The translations under genes and the position numbers were made by a program. A model generated the notes under the pieces. The model saw only the letters and a list, made by a program, of their open reading frames with translations. It was not told where the DNA came from and searched no databases. Of a DNA stretch of 64,000 nt, positions 8,953 to 17,805 are shown piece after piece (the first letter of the stretch is position 1; every line of letters starts with the position of its first letter). The DNA is from Nostoc sp. NIES-4103. Its GTDB lineage: Bacteria; Cyanobacteriota; Cyanobacteriia; Cyanobacteriales; Nostocaceae. The stretch is from NCBI RefSeq assembly GCF_002368335.1, contig NZ_AP018288.1, positions 5,783,059 to 5,847,058 on the forward strand, read 5' to 3'.

Positions 8953-9322
8953 AATCAATTTTAGCTGCTGTCTGCGAATAAAAAACTGGACGAATTTAGG
9001 CTTGGTAATGTTGCATATTCAGAAATGAATGGGGAATGGGTAAGTGGGAATGGGGAGATAAATAGTTTTGCATGGCCTATTTGCCTTTGCCTTTTAGCAC
9101 AATTTTTCTATCATTAATTGCCACTAATTACTAAAATCTGAGGCAAGCGCTCTATTGGATAAATCTATCAATTATCACCATTTTTATATTATCACTCTCA
9201 ATATAAGCTGTGTAAAAACTATGAATAGATGTCAAATAAAGGTTAAAAAAATGCAAAATTCAAAACAAAACATTTGAATTTTGCATTTTTAATTTTTAAT
9301 TTTTAATCACCCACAAGGGTGA
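8953..9322. other. Intergenic region, including a degenerate repeat
   Basis: GAATGGGGAATGGGTAAGTGGG (split repeat units, about 9027-9058) belongs to the TGGGGAA short-repeat type. The rest is AT-rich with no gene seen. The terminator at 9244-9286 is listed separately. Confidence 0.5.
9244..9286 (-). terminator. Rho-independent terminator of the glycosyltransferase gene
   Basis: A perfect 14-bp inverted repeat, ATGCAAAATTCAAA (9251-9264) and TTTGAATTTTGCAT (9273-9286), with an 8-base loop. Read on the minus strand it is followed by six T residues (9245-9250). It lies 37-79 bases past the stop of the glycosyltransferase gene. Confidence 0.75.
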
Positions 9323-10732
9323 CTATCCACTTCCTGAATGTACGGTTTTCACCCATTTCAAGCGCTTTGGTCTTACGGACATGCGGGCAGTAGTACTGCT
9401 CATCACCACTAACCAGTGCAACATATATAAAGTGCCGCGCAGTGTCTGAAGCATTAACAGAAAAGTTGTAGAAAGATTGAATTTTTGGTCTTGACGTATG
9501 CGTCTTAATCCTGCAAACATTCCTACAACAGACATAGCTACAGACAAGCTAGTGACTGGACTTAAAAGTGGTAAACGATGCCGGGCTATTGACATTAATA
9601 AATCTGGAATTGCTGCTGTGGGCAAAATATACATAGTCAGCATAAACATCAGCAAATCCCAGGTTTTACGCGTACCCATGCGATTTTTGAGAATGAGATC
9701 CCAGTAATCTAAATAGCGCTGATAGCCGCCTTCAGCCCAACGGTTACGCTGATGCCAAAGAGCGATCGCATTTGTCACGCCCTCTTCCTGCACTGCTGGG
9801 TAGAATGTACACTCAATATCCCAATTATCGAGATGTAGACGGAAAGTCATATCCAAATCATCGGTGATGGTTTCTTCATTCCAGCCGCCGCAACTTTCCA
9901 AAGCTGTGCGTCTGACAAATTGACCATTCCCGCGCAGTTCGCCAGTTCCACTAATAGCAATGCGCTGTTGCTGGAACCATGTATCCAGCGCCATTTCTGC
10001 CATTTGACCTTTAGTCCAGAAATTTTCTTTGGCGTTGGCGATCGCTTTTCGTACCTGCACCGCCCCTACATTTTTGCGTTGAAATAAAGGTATTACTTGT
10101 AACAGCAAATCTGATGACATTTGGGCATCAGCATCAAAAACTGCTATCACTTCGCCCTTTGTTAGCGGTAAAACCTCATTCAACGCTCCCGACTTACCGC
10201 CAGTCGCTTGTGCAGAACGCCTGAAAACTTTCAGTTGCTTGTATTCCTGCGCTAGTTCTGCTAACAACTGCGGTGTCTTATCGGTACTATGATCGTCAAT
10301 TATCCATACCTCGTACTGCCCACCGGAATATTCCAGACTACAAAGGCTCTTGACTAATCTACCAATTACTGCTTCCTCATTTTTGGCGGCTACCAAAACA
10401 GATACAGAGGGTAATTCGCCCTGCACTTCTTTGGGATAGTGGCGGGGTCTAGCAAACACAACCTCTAAGGCGTGAAATCCTAGTAAGGCGGTGAGTGCAA
10501 GTACGAATATAAAACCCCAAGAAGCTAAATGTAGGGCGATCGTGCCACTCCAAACTATGGTTAAAACCAAAGCTGCTTTGCCTCTACGCCCTTGAAATCG
10601 GGATGGTAGAGAAATATCTTGTGTCTCTACAATTGACTCCTCATCTTCATCGGCCGATAGGTCGGACAACAAAGAGTTAAGTGGGTCAAGCTCGTCGTAA
10701 TAGTCGTTTTCGGGCCAGGAATTCGCTGGCAT
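9323..10732 (-). CDS. Membrane glycosyltransferase family 2, cellulose-synthase-like
   Basis: A 469-residue inner-membrane enzyme of the processive GT2 type (BcsA / hyaluronan or poly-GlcNAc synthase fold). After an acidic N-terminus of about 45 residues come two membrane helices (about 52-90). The GT-A domain has VLVAAKNEEAVIGRL, DDHSTD, DADA (metal-binding DxD), ITDDLDMTFRLH (catalytic Asp) and QRNRWAEGG (the QxxRW acceptor motif). Further hydrophobic segments (about 350-440) follow. It probably polymerises or transfers sugars for exopolysaccharide or a glycolipid. No partner genes are nearby, so the product cannot be named. A strong terminator follows. Confidence 0.85.
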   Translation of the reverse strand: MPANSWPENDYYDELDPLNSLLSDLSADEDEESIVETQDISLPSRFQGRRGKAALVLTIVWSGTIALHLASWGFIFVLALTALLGFHALEVVFARPRHYPKEVQGELPSVSVLVAAKNEEAVIGRLVKSLCSLEYSGGQYEVWIIDDHSTDKTPQLLAELAQEYKQLKVFRRSAQATGGKSGALNEVLPLTKGEVIAVFDADAQMSSDLLLQVIPLFQRKNVGAVQVRKAIANAKENFWTKGQMAEMALDTWFQQQRIAISGTGELRGNGQFVRRTALESCGGWNEETITDDLDMTFRLHLDNWDIECTFYPAVQEEGVTNAIALWHQRNRWAEGGYQRYLDYWDLILKNRMGTRKTWDLLMFMLTMYILPTAAIPDLLMSIARHRLPLLSPVTSLSVAMSVVGMFAGLRRIRQDQKFNLSTTFLLMLQTLRGTLYMLHWLVVMSSTTARMSVRPKRLKWVKTVHSGSG

Positions 10733-11299
10733 AGGTTACTTGATTTAAAAAGCAGTATTTTTATACACCCTAAAGATGCTGGGAATTTCCCAATACTAAA
10801 CTGTGCAGCCTTCACGCACTTTTATCAAACCCAGAATTGACTGTAATACTTTAGCTTTTGTGACGAAGAATTAAGTTTCGTTAACTCAGCTACAAATCAG
10901 AACTCTGGATTGGGCAAAGTGATAGTCAGCAAGCAACAGCCAGGTGTTGAGAGAAATCACAATAACAGCGTTAACCGCCTAACAACAGGGATTTTTGATG
11001 TTATTGCCCCAGCTTCAATAAAAGCCAATGCAGCCTTATTGTAACCGACATTTTAATATTTCTTAGCAGAACTTTAGTCAGTGGTCAGTGGTCAGTGGTC
11101 AGTTGTCATTAGTCATTAGTCATTAGTCATTAGTTAAGAGTTATTGTCTTCATCTCCCATCCCCCATCCCCCCCATGCCCCATGCCCCATGCCCCATGCC
11201 CATCCCCCTGACAAAATGTGCTTCACCCCTATTTTCTGGGAATACTATTGACATCCACTAATATCCCCAGTTGTCAACTAACTTGAGGAATATTCAAAG
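10733..11299. repeat. Intergenic region with three short tandem repeat tracts
   Basis: AGTGGTC units at about 11078-11104 run into CATTAGT units (about 11107-11135). A CCCATGCC/CCCCAT tract follows at about 11158-11207. 10733-11075 holds the upstream region of the divergent glycosyltransferase gene and shows no recognisable feature. No open frame looks coding. Confidence 0.7.
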
Positions 11300-11674
11300 A
11301 TGACTTTTGAGCAACTCCAGCCTGCTACTACTCAACAAGCAAGCGTTTACTTACCTTACATTCAGGGTACGAAGCGCAATTTCTTGCCCTATGCCATTAG
11401 TCTTTATCAAAAAGGCGTTTTGGAAGGACACCGCAAAATAGAAGCAAGTGACAATATTCCCTTTGTCGCCTCTTGGAATGTTGCTACTTTACCTTCAGAC
11501 TTAACGCGTTGCCGGATGCAGTTTGATGGCAATGCTGACCTGAGTTATGAAGTGATGATGGCAAGTTTTGAATTTATAGTTTTTTTAATTGAACTTATGG
11601 AAAACTATAAGCGGTATCGCGTGACTGATTTTTCTCAAACTTTCTACCGCAAGTTGCTGCGTATAGACGAATAA
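11300..11674 (+). CDS. Conserved-looking protein of unknown function, 124 residues
   Basis: Not recognised. The ATG at 11300 is preceded by TTGAGGAATATTCAAAG, a plausible weak Shine-Dalgarno (GAGG). The protein is soluble, aromatic-rich and free of low-complexity sequence. Residues 88-103 (YEVMMASFEFIVFLIE) form a hydrophobic helix. It has no Cys and a basic C-terminus (YRKLLRID). Composition and an orderly start and stop argue for a real gene. It stands alone, so context gives no clue. Confidence 0.65.
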   Translation: MTFEQLQPATTQQASVYLPYIQGTKRNFLPYAISLYQKGVLEGHRKIEASDNIPFVASWNVATLPSDLTRCRMQFDGNADLSYEVMMASFEFIVFLIELMENYKRYRVTDFSQTFYRKLLRIDE

Positions 11675-12009
11675 ATCAGTTTACTCAAATTTTAGGGTAT
11701 ATGGGTGTAGGGGTATGAAGGTCACTTATTTTCGCATACCTTTACACCACCGCTTACAGGCTTGTAGGGATTGAATAATCCACATACTCTAGTCTGAGTC
11801 TGAAAATATTAAAAGCGATATTTTAGATACCATTTGACTAGCAATTGCATGGTAAAAATATCTATTACTCAAGATAATTATATTACCTAAAAAAACTATT
11901 TTCTTGGGAAAACACTGCTCCTTGAGAGTGTAAGGCTTCTGCCAGAACAAACTAAAATTAGGAAACACCTAGCTGGGTTTTACTTCCTTTTGAAATTAGG
12001 AGTGCATGT
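11675..12009. other. Intergenic region, no feature recognised
   Basis: A 335-base AT-rich spacer. It serves as the upstream region of the DRTGG-protein gene. No repeat, hairpin with T-run or RNA gene was recognised. Confidence 0.5.
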
Positions 12010-13104
12010 GTGCCAAAATCTGCTAAATATTTGCTGATTGGCTCAACCGAGGCTTACAGTGGTAAATCCGCAACTGTTCTAGGTTTGTCTCATCAGCTAC
12101 AGCAAAAAGGACTGGATATTAGCTATGGCAAACCGCTAGGCACTTCTTTTAGTGCGTCTGGCAAAACCGTAGTTGAGGAAGATGTCCAGTTTATTACTAA
12201 TAGCCTCAATTTGTCAGTAAACCGCGTTGCACCATCGATGCTAGCTTTGAATGAAGCCAGTGTGCAAAAACGTTTAAGCGGCGAAGATAAAATTGATTAT
12301 CGACAGTCCCTAGTACAGCAATATTTGCCAATTTCCCAAGGAGATTTAGTATTGCTAGAGGGGCCTGGTGATTTAGCAGAAGGCAATCTGTTTGATTTGT
12401 CTTTGCTGCAAATAACTGAAGTATTAGACGCTGCTGTGTTGTTGGTAACGCGATACAACTCGCTTTTGTCTGTTGAGGCAATATTGTCTGCTAAGCAGCG
12501 TGTGGGCGATCGCTTGATTGGTGTTGTGATCAATGATATCCCCACTGAACAAATAGAAGTAGTTAACAACCTCTTACGCCCGTTTTTGGAACAGCGAGGT
12601 ATTGCCGTATTAGCAACACTGCCAAAAAGTGACTTACTGCGTAGTGTCAGCGTTGGTGAACTTGTAAAGCAGTTAAATGCGGATGTTCTGTGTCGGAGCG
12701 ATCGCTTGGATTTATTGGTAGAAAGTTTGGCAATTGGGGCGATGAATGTCAATGCCGCTGTCAAGTATTTCCGCAAACGCCGGAATATGGCAGTAGTCAC
12801 AGGAGGCGATCGTGTGGAAATTCAGCAAGCTGCATTGGAAACTTCCACCCAATGCCTAATTCTCACCGGACAATTGCCACCTCCCCAATTCATTCTCAGT
12901 CGTGCTGAAGAATTAGAAATCCCCATTTTGTCGGTTGATTTAGATACCTTAACCACGGTGGAAATTGTTGACCGTACTTTTGGTCAAGTGCGTGTTCATG
13001 AGCCAATTAAAGTTCAGTGCATTCGCCAGTTAATGACAGAGCATTTTGACATTGACCGCCTTTTATCTAAACTAGGCTTAACTCCTGCAAATGCTTTACC
13101 TTAG
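12010..13104 (+). CDS. BioD-like P-loop / DRTGG-domain protein
   Basis: A 364-residue soluble protein. Residues 1-215 resemble dethiobiotin-synthetase/cobyrinate-synthase P-loop enzymes: GSTEAYSGKSATVLGL is the P-loop near residue 10, and LVLLEGPGDLAEGN near 112 is the Walker B-like segment. Residues 225-345 match the DRTGG regulatory domain, with AVVTGGDRVEIQQAAL and the downstream ILTGQLPPPQ. The same pair forms the N-terminal part of large bacterial phosphotransacetylases (Pta), but the PTA catalytic domain is absent, so phosphate acetyltransferase activity is not expected. The start is GTG at 12010; the nearby ATG at 12006 is out of frame. The role is unknown, possibly nucleotide- or acetyl-phosphate-linked sensing. 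Confidence 0.8.
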   Translation: MPKSAKYLLIGSTEAYSGKSATVLGLSHQLQQKGLDISYGKPLGTSFSASGKTVVEEDVQFITNSLNLSVNRVAPSMLALNEASVQKRLSGEDKIDYRQSLVQQYLPISQGDLVLLEGPGDLAEGNLFDLSLLQITEVLDAAVLLVTRYNSLLSVEAILSAKQRVGDRLIGVVINDIPTEQIEVVNNLLRPFLEQRGIAVLATLPKSDLLRSVSVGELVKQLNADVLCRSDRLDLLVESLAIGAMNVNAAVKYFRKRRNMAVVTGGDRVEIQQAALETSTQCLILTGQLPPPQFILSRAEELEIPILSVDLDTLTTVEIVDRTFGQVRVHEPIKVQCIRQLMTEHFDIDRLLSKLGLTPANALP

Positions 13105-13459
13105 CCTCATCGACTCAAACTAAGCATAAATCTTCGGCGACCAATTGAAAGGCTGTGTTGCTAGCGAGAGTAAAGATAGTTCGCTGTCACCTCCTAGGCG
13201 ACAGCGCACTGTTATACCGTTTCACTTTAAAGTTGATACATTTAGGCAAGCTGGGGGAGCTGGAGAAGCTGGGGAGGCTGGGGAAGCAAGAAAAGTGATT
13301 TGTATCAATATTTTCGTGAAATGGTATTACAGTGTGTTGCCCAGAACATACTAAATTGTAATTCGTAGAATATTGTTACAATGTCTAACTCAGGTTCGCT
13401 TCGCAACTACACTCTGTTTGGTAAAATATCTGGGTTGTTTAATCTGATTACGTCCATCT
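13105..13459. other. Intergenic region with a GCTGGGGAG tandem repeat
   Basis: 13250-13288 contains AAGCTGGGGGAGCTGGAGAAG-type nonamers (units of GAAGCTGGG/GAGGCTGGG). An open frame across it is low-complexity Gly/Ala/Glu and is judged not coding. The rest is AT-rich upstream sequence of the next gene. Nothing else was recognised. Confidence 0.55.
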
Positions 13460-13963
13460 TTGAGCCAGTCAATAGACCTCATCAACCTCGACACATTAGC
13501 GCAAGAACTGGCGACAATCCAGCAAACAGGTTCTAAACGAATTGCCTTGCTGGGTTCGCGTCATGTGCCAATTACGCATCAGAATCTGATTGAAATGATG
13601 ACCTATGCCCTAGTTTTAACAGGTAATAGGATCATCACCTCTGGCGCTACAGGTACTAATTCAGCTGCTATTAAGGGAGCAATGCGCGCTGACCCCAATT
13701 TGTTGACAGTGATTCTACCCCAAAGTTTGGAACGCCAACCTTATGAATCGCGCCAGCAACTAGAACAAGTTATGCATCTAGTGGAAAATCCCGGTAATGA
13801 TAGTTTGTCTCTTGCGGAAGCTAGTTACCTGTGTAATAAGGAGATTGTCTCCCGCTGTCAGCAACTGATTTGCTTTGCTTTTCATGACAGTCGCACCCTA
13901 CTACAAACTTGTGGAGATGCAGAAGAACAAAGAAAAGTGGTAACACTTTTTTACTTTGATTAG
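13460..13963 (+). CDS. Small Rossmann-fold protein related to DprA/LOG (SLOG-like)
   Basis: A 167-residue protein. RIALLGSRHVPITHQN (about 27-42) and IITSGATGTNSAAIKGAMR (about 63-81) are the two nucleotide-binding loops of the LOG/DprA-like Rossmann superfamily. VTVILPQS-type strands follow. It lacks the PGGxGTxxE motif of cytokinin-forming LOG enzymes, so the ligand is unknown. The start is TTG at 13460; a TGA at 13445 closes the frame upstream and no ATG exists before residue 44. It lies 355 bases after the DRTGG protein on the same strand. Confidence 0.7.
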   Translation: MSQSIDLINLDTLAQELATIQQTGSKRIALLGSRHVPITHQNLIEMMTYALVLTGNRIITSGATGTNSAAIKGAMRADPNLLTVILPQSLERQPYESRQQLEQVMHLVENPGNDSLSLAEASYLCNKEIVSRCQQLICFAFHDSRTLLQTCGDAEEQRKVVTLFYFD

Positions 13964-14301
13964 TTAAAAGTCGATAGTCAATAGTCAAAAACTTAGAGTA
14001 GGGTAGCAGCTTATCGTCGGGCATCGCCTTTGTTATGGCTGGTTTGCTATACTCAATTTTTTATATTGTGAATATTTGGCATTGGCTCCCAAGGCTAATG
14101 CCAGTCTCATCCTCTGAGCATCGTAGAAACCTGAAATACGGTAAGCTGACCCAAGCCACTAGTTAATTGGGAACTGGGGAACTCAACGTCCTCTCTGGGG
14201 TAATGGTGTACTGGGAACCAAAAACTAGAAATTGGGACTATCCCCAATACCTAATTTTGATCCCTAATTCAAAATCCAACATCTCAAATCCAACATTTTT
14301 T
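13964..14301. other. Intergenic region upstream of yajQ
   Basis: It holds GTCGATAGTCAATAGTCAA repeats just after the preceding stop and TTGGGAACTGGGGAACTC-type units (14166-14185). An in-frame extension of yajQ back to 14167 reads through these repeats and is not part of the protein. No other feature was seen. Confidence 0.6.
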
Positions 14302-14793
14302 ATGGCCTCTACTTATTCCTTTGACATAGTGAGTGACTTTGATCGACAAGAACTGGTTAACGCCGTCGATCAAGTTGTGCGAGACATCAAAAGTCGTTAC
14401 GACCTCAAAGATACTCAAACGAATGTCGAGTTAGGTGAAAACAGCATTACTGTTAGTACCGACAGTGAGTTTACCTTAGAGTCTGTTCATACTATCCTGC
14501 GGGAAAAAGCCGCCAAGCGTAACCTTTCCCAGAAAATTTTTGAGTTTGGTAAAGTGGAATCAGCTAGCGGTAACCGCGTGCGTCAAGAAATCACGCTCAA
14601 AAAAGGCATTAGTCAGGAAATTGGGAAACAAATTTCCAAATTAATCCGCGACGAATTCAAAAAAGTGCAAGCCTCAATTCAAGGTGATGCTGTACGAGTC
14701 ACAGCCAAATCTAAAGATGACTTGCAAACTGTCATCCAGCGGTTGAAGCAAGAAGATTATCCTGTCGCTTTACAATTTACAAACTATCGTTAG
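14302..14793 (+). CDS. yajQ: YajQ family cyclic-di-GMP/nucleotide-binding protein
   Basis: A 163-residue cytoplasmic protein with tandem RNP-like folds. The canonical start MASTYSFDIVSDFDRQEL at 14302 fits the family length (about 163). Family features are DIKSRYDLKDTQTNVEL (about 27-43), ESGNRVRQEITLKKGIS-type central motif, and the C-terminal VRVTAKSKDDLQTVIQ-LKQ with PLQF-like ending. Homologues bind c-di-GMP in some proteobacteria; the role in cyanobacteria is not established. The ATG at 14302 was chosen over an upstream in-frame start because the extra 45 residues are repeat-derived. Confidence 0.93.
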   Translation: MASTYSFDIVSDFDRQELVNAVDQVVRDIKSRYDLKDTQTNVELGENSITVSTDSEFTLESVHTILREKAAKRNLSQKIFEFGKVESASGNRVRQEITLKKGISQEIGKQISKLIRDEFKKVQASIQGDAVRVTAKSKDDLQTVIQRLKQEDYPVALQFTNYR

Positions 14794-14800
14794 CAAATCT

Positions 14801-14825
14801 GTAGGGTGGGCAATGCCCACCCTAC
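14801..14825. terminator. GTAGGGTGGGC hairpin after yajQ
   Basis: A perfect 11-bp stem, GTAGGGTGGGC and GCCCACCCTAC, with a 3-base AAT loop begins 7 bases after the yajQ stop. No T-run follows, so termination is likely but unproven. The same hairpin core recurs at 6079-6095 and about 46804-46825. Confidence 0.55.
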
Positions 14826-14848
14826 GCCATTATTAGAAGCAGGAAATG

Positions 14849-14997
14849 ATATCATGTCCGTTTAAACACTTGTGATATCTGTGGAGGTCGGTAATTGGGA
14901 ATTGGTAATTGGGAATTGGTAATTGGATTTTACTATTACCCATTACCTATTACCAGGCAAACCGACTATATCGTAAGTAATTAGCCGGACATGATAT
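14849..14997. mobile_element. MITE-like element B with 12-bp terminal inverted repeats
   Basis: ATATCATGTCCG (14849-14860) and CGGACATGATAT (14986-14997) are perfect inverted repeats 149 bases apart end to end. The inside is itself palindromic. GGTCGGT plus GTAATTGGGAATTG tandem units on the left face ATTACC units and AACCGAC on the right. No coding capacity. It fits a small non-autonomous element or a long hairpin between the convergent yajQ and glutathione transferase genes. Confidence 0.65.
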
Positions 14998-15061
14998 GAG
15001 AGAAGAGATCATAAAATTTGGTGAATTGTAGAGAATGGTCACCATTTTTTGTTAACCCTCA

Positions 15062-15619
15062 TTAAGACCGTTTCCCAATAGCTTTTTGAAAAGCTGGTCG
15101 TTCAGACACTCGCTTCATATAATTCAACACTTCTGGGTAGGAGCTAAGGTCTAGCTTGAGTAAGAGGGGAATGTAACTCAGAATAGAACCTACTGCGACA
15201 TCAGCCACGCTGAATTCTTCTCCCACTAAAAAAGGTTGCTGCTGGAAAATTTCATTCAGGGTAGTCAACAAGCGAGGCATTTCCCGCTCTCGATTTGCTT
15301 CTGTAAAAATTCCTGGGCCGAGGGTAGCATTGGCAAATAGTACCCACTGGGAAAGTTCAGCACGTTTTTCTACTGAAAGTGGGGTTTTCCCATACTTATC
15401 GGCAAGATACAGCAAAATTGCCCCTGACTCCCAAAGTTGAAAATCCCCATCAACAATTGCCGGTACTTTACCTACAGGGTTAATTTTTAAGTATTCAGGC
15501 TGACGGTGTTCACCCGCCTGCATATCTAGCAGCACAAATTCGTAGGGAACTCCGAGTTCCTCTAAATACCACTGGACAATTGATGCACGACTACGAGCGC
15601 CGCCATAAAGTTTCAGCAT
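15062..15619 (-). CDS. Glutathione S-transferase family protein
   Basis: A 185-residue protein with the thioredoxin-like GST N-domain, MLKLYGGARSRASIVQWYL. A Ser at about residue 10 or 13 sits in the catalytic position. The cis-Pro segment GKVPAIVDGD (about 50-59) and the gamma-glutamyl-binding ESGAILLYLA (about 64-73) follow. The alpha-helical C-domain with FSVADVAVGSIL (the N-capping box, about 137-148) completes it. Such proteins conjugate or reduce electrophiles with glutathione; the substrate is unknown. It starts 11 bases after the 160-residue protein on the same strand, so the two probably form an operon. Confidence 0.9.
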   Translation of the reverse strand: MLKLYGGARSRASIVQWYLEELGVPYEFVLLDMQAGEHRQPEYLKINPVGKVPAIVDGDFQLWESGAILLYLADKYGKTPLSVEKRAELSQWVLFANATLGPGIFTEANREREMPRLLTTLNEIFQQQPFLVGEEFSVADVAVGSILSYIPLLLKLDLSSYPEVLNYMKRVSERPAFQKAIGKRS

Positions 15620-15630
15620 AATATTGACAA

Positions 15631-16098
15631 TTAGAGTACTTTGTGCGTGTGAGAATGCTGTTTAATGTTGTCTTCTTTGGTGACGACTCTAGAGGCATTT
15701 AGCACTCGCTTACGCTCAATAGAATACTTCAAATTTGTGTAGGTTGTACCTAAAGGAATTAAGGATTTGGAAATTTCACGACGCTTGTAGGTACGAGCAG
15801 CTGCAAACACCCGTGGCACAAATTCATCACCCAATTGTGCTGACTTGGGGAAGCTATCTGGCAACAGCGGTGTCTCACCATCCAGCACAGATGCCAAAGT
15901 TGTGGCACAAGCTAGCTTATAGGAGGTAGGAATACCTTTCAACAGTGCTTCTAGAGCAGCAGAAGGAATGGGTTCTACAACTTCCACTTGATGAACTTCG
16001 CCATCTGCCTTAATGAAACAGGTTGCTAGACCCATAACTATATAATCATCAGACGCTAGATCGGGTGCATTTTGATAGGGAATTGCTGCTGTTGTCAT
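15631..16098 (-). CDS. Conserved-looking unknown protein upstream of the glutathione transferase
   Basis: About 155 residues, not recognised. An Ala/Thr-rich, probably soluble protein starting MTTAAIPYQNAPDLASDDY. It contains GLATCFIKADGEVHQVEVVEP (split: FIKADGEVHQ near 30-40) and a basic C-terminal half (TYKRREISKSL, YSIERKRVL). The ATG at 16098 is preferred; an in-frame GTG at 16113 would add five residues, and neither has a clear Shine-Dalgarno. Tight spacing to the GST gene suggests joint expression. Confidence 0.65.
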   Translation of the reverse strand: MTTAAIPYQNAPDLASDDYIVMGLATCFIKADGEVHQVEVVEPIPSAALEALLKGIPTSYKLACATTLASVLDGETPLLPDSFPKSAQLGDEFVPRVFAAARTYKRREISKSLIPLGTTYTNLKYSIERKRVLNASRVVTKEDNIKQHSHTHKVL

Positions 16099-16113
16099 AA
16101 GAAAATTTTTCAC

Positions 16114-16682
16114 AACTAAAAATTAGCTCTAAAGACTTATATAGGGGGAGACACAGCAACACAAGTGAGATGCTCAAACATTTCCTGTGTTGCGGTGCCC
16201 CTGTGTCCCCTTCTCCATCTCTAATGAACGGCTTGTTGGCATTCTACCAAGTTGTCGCTCTCACTAGTTGATAGTAATTCGTAATTTATAATTCGTAATT
16301 CGTAATTGGCAGTTAGGAGTTAGGAGTTAGGAGTTAAAAGTTAAAAGTTAAAAGTTAAGAATTATCTCCCCATCTCCCTATCTCCCTATCTCCCCATCTC
16401 CTCTGCACCCCATCTCCTCTGCACGCCTGCTTAATTGCACTAGTCTTAAAGATTCATTTTTGAAGTTTCTGGAATTTAACCTGGGGATGACGTATCCATT
16501 AGTAGATTTGAGCATGAATATTGGTGTAGGGGAAATTTCACTGTTTGCAGTGTCTAAAATTCAGTCTAAATACTTATTTAAAAGTATTTATGTACACTGG
16601 CATAATTGATAGAGAAATTAAACATTATCCGTTTAAATAACTTTAATTTGATTTCAAAGAGCAAGTAGCTCAGGCAGGAAAG
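16114..16682. repeat. Intergenic region with several short tandem repeat tracts
   Basis: Successive tracts are GTAATTC/GTAATTTATAATTC (about 16270-16305), TTAGGAG (about 16313-16335), TTAAAAG (about 16335-16358) and CCCCATCTC/CCCTATCTC (about 16365-16412), then two CTCTGCA(C) units. 16440-16682 is ordinary AT-rich leader of the TPR gene. No spacers of CRISPR type are present. Confidence 0.75.
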
Positions 16683-17393
16683 ATGAATAGTCACTCATTT
16701 TTAGCTTCTGGCGACCAGCAAAATAACTGTTATCAATTTGTTCTCAAGAATACATTGCAGGCTCAAGAAGATGGGGCTAATGGTAGCTGTGAATCTGTTT
16801 TAGGTGACAGTTACTTACGCTCTTGCGCTTTGAGGTTAGCTCAACAAGGAGATTATACTGAGGCGATCGCACTCTTAAATCAACTAGTTCACCGCCATCC
16901 GCAAAATGCAGTTGACTATAACAACCGAGGATTGATTTATTTTCAAAGTGGTGAAGCACAAAAAGCTTTGCAGGACTATAACACCGCTCTACAACTTAAC
17001 CCTAACTTGGCTAGCGCTTATAACAATCGGGCAAATTATTATGCAGCCTGTGGGGAATTAGCAGCAGCACTTGCCGATTATGACCGAGCTATTGATTTGC
17101 ATCCTAGTCATGTGCGGGCGTGGATTAACCGAGGTATTACCTTGCGTGATTTGGGGCAATATGAGGAGGCAATTGATAATTTTGAGGTAGCACTGCTTTT
17201 TGGTCAGCTAGAAGGTCATATATGGGCTGAACGTGGCAGAACTTACCATCTTTGGGGTGATTGGAATTGTGCGATCGCTGATTATCGTCGCGCCCTCACT
17301 CAGCTACCCTCTCTCAGTAACAAAAGAGATATTGCTGGTTACCGTTTGCGTTTACAAATCGAAAATTGGCTCAATGAGTTGCTCTCTCGTTAA
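16683..17393 (+). CDS. Tetratricopeptide repeat protein
   Basis: A 236-residue cytoplasmic protein. At least four TPR units run from about residue 50 to 200: the repeated NNRGLIYFQSGEAQKALQDY, NNRANYYAACGELAAALADY, INRGITLRDLGQYEEAIDNF and AERGRTYHLWGDWNCAIADY, each followed by a proline-containing turn (LNPN, LHPS, LPS). TPR arrays mediate protein-protein contacts; the partner is unknown. The ATG at 16683 follows GCAGGAAAG, an adequate Shine-Dalgarno. Confidence 0.88.
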   Translation: MNSHSFLASGDQQNNCYQFVLKNTLQAQEDGANGSCESVLGDSYLRSCALRLAQQGDYTEAIALLNQLVHRHPQNAVDYNNRGLIYFQSGEAQKALQDYNTALQLNPNLASAYNNRANYYAACGELAAALADYDRAIDLHPSHVRAWINRGITLRDLGQYEEAIDNFEVALLFGQLEGHIWAERGRTYHLWGDWNCAIADYRRALTQLPSLSNKRDIAGYRLRLQIENWLNELLSR

Positions 17394-17805
17394 GGCAAAA
17401 AGAGCAAGGGAGATAGGGTGATGGGGTGAGGGGGAGATAATTCTTTACGAGCGCATTTTTTCCTGTGACGCTGAACCTAGCATCTTGATAGGTAGATGAT
17501 CAACCCAGTTCAACTTAAATCTTGATGGGGAATTGGAAATGTAAAACCTAAAAAAATAATTTTGAATCTTAAATTTTTAATTGAAATAGTTCGTCAATAA
17601 TTATACAAATTTGAGCCATGATTACTACAAATGGCACGCTCAAACGCTTATCTAATAACTCTTTCACAATCTAAAATCTAAAATCCAAAATAGTATTAGC
17701 TATTAACTATTGGCTGTTAATACTATGCACAAAAATACAGCATCTGTACGCAACCACGCCAGCGAGGCACTTCAATCATTGCCAATCCCCAATTTAATAT
17801 TTTCT
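17394..17805. other. Intergenic region, no gene recognised
   Basis: A convergent spacer of 412 bases. A GGGTGATGGGGTGAGGGGGAG purine tract lies just after the TPR gene, and AAAATCTAAAATCCAAAAT repeats lie at about 17668-17690. No convincing terminator or RNA gene. Confidence 0.5.

Noticed and set aside
13145..13354. 69-residue frame upstream of the LOG-like gene
   Set aside because: It is driven by the AAGCTGGGG repeat (GGAGEAGEAGEA), with no start signals or family.
13381..13536. Small plus-strand frame starting at 13381 and overlapping the LOG-like gene out of frame
   Set aside because: It has about 51 codons, no recognisable domain, and the conserved nucleotide-binding motifs are in the other frame.
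14167..14301. 45-residue N-terminal extension of YajQ
   Set aside because: The extension reads through TTGGGAACTGGGGAAC repeats. The family start MASTYSFD at 14302 gives the normal 163-residue length.
16270..16412. Possible CRISPR array
   Set aside because: The units are 7-9 bases and directly tandem, without unique spacers. This is STRR, not CRISPR; the same holds for 11078-11207 and 48438-48483.
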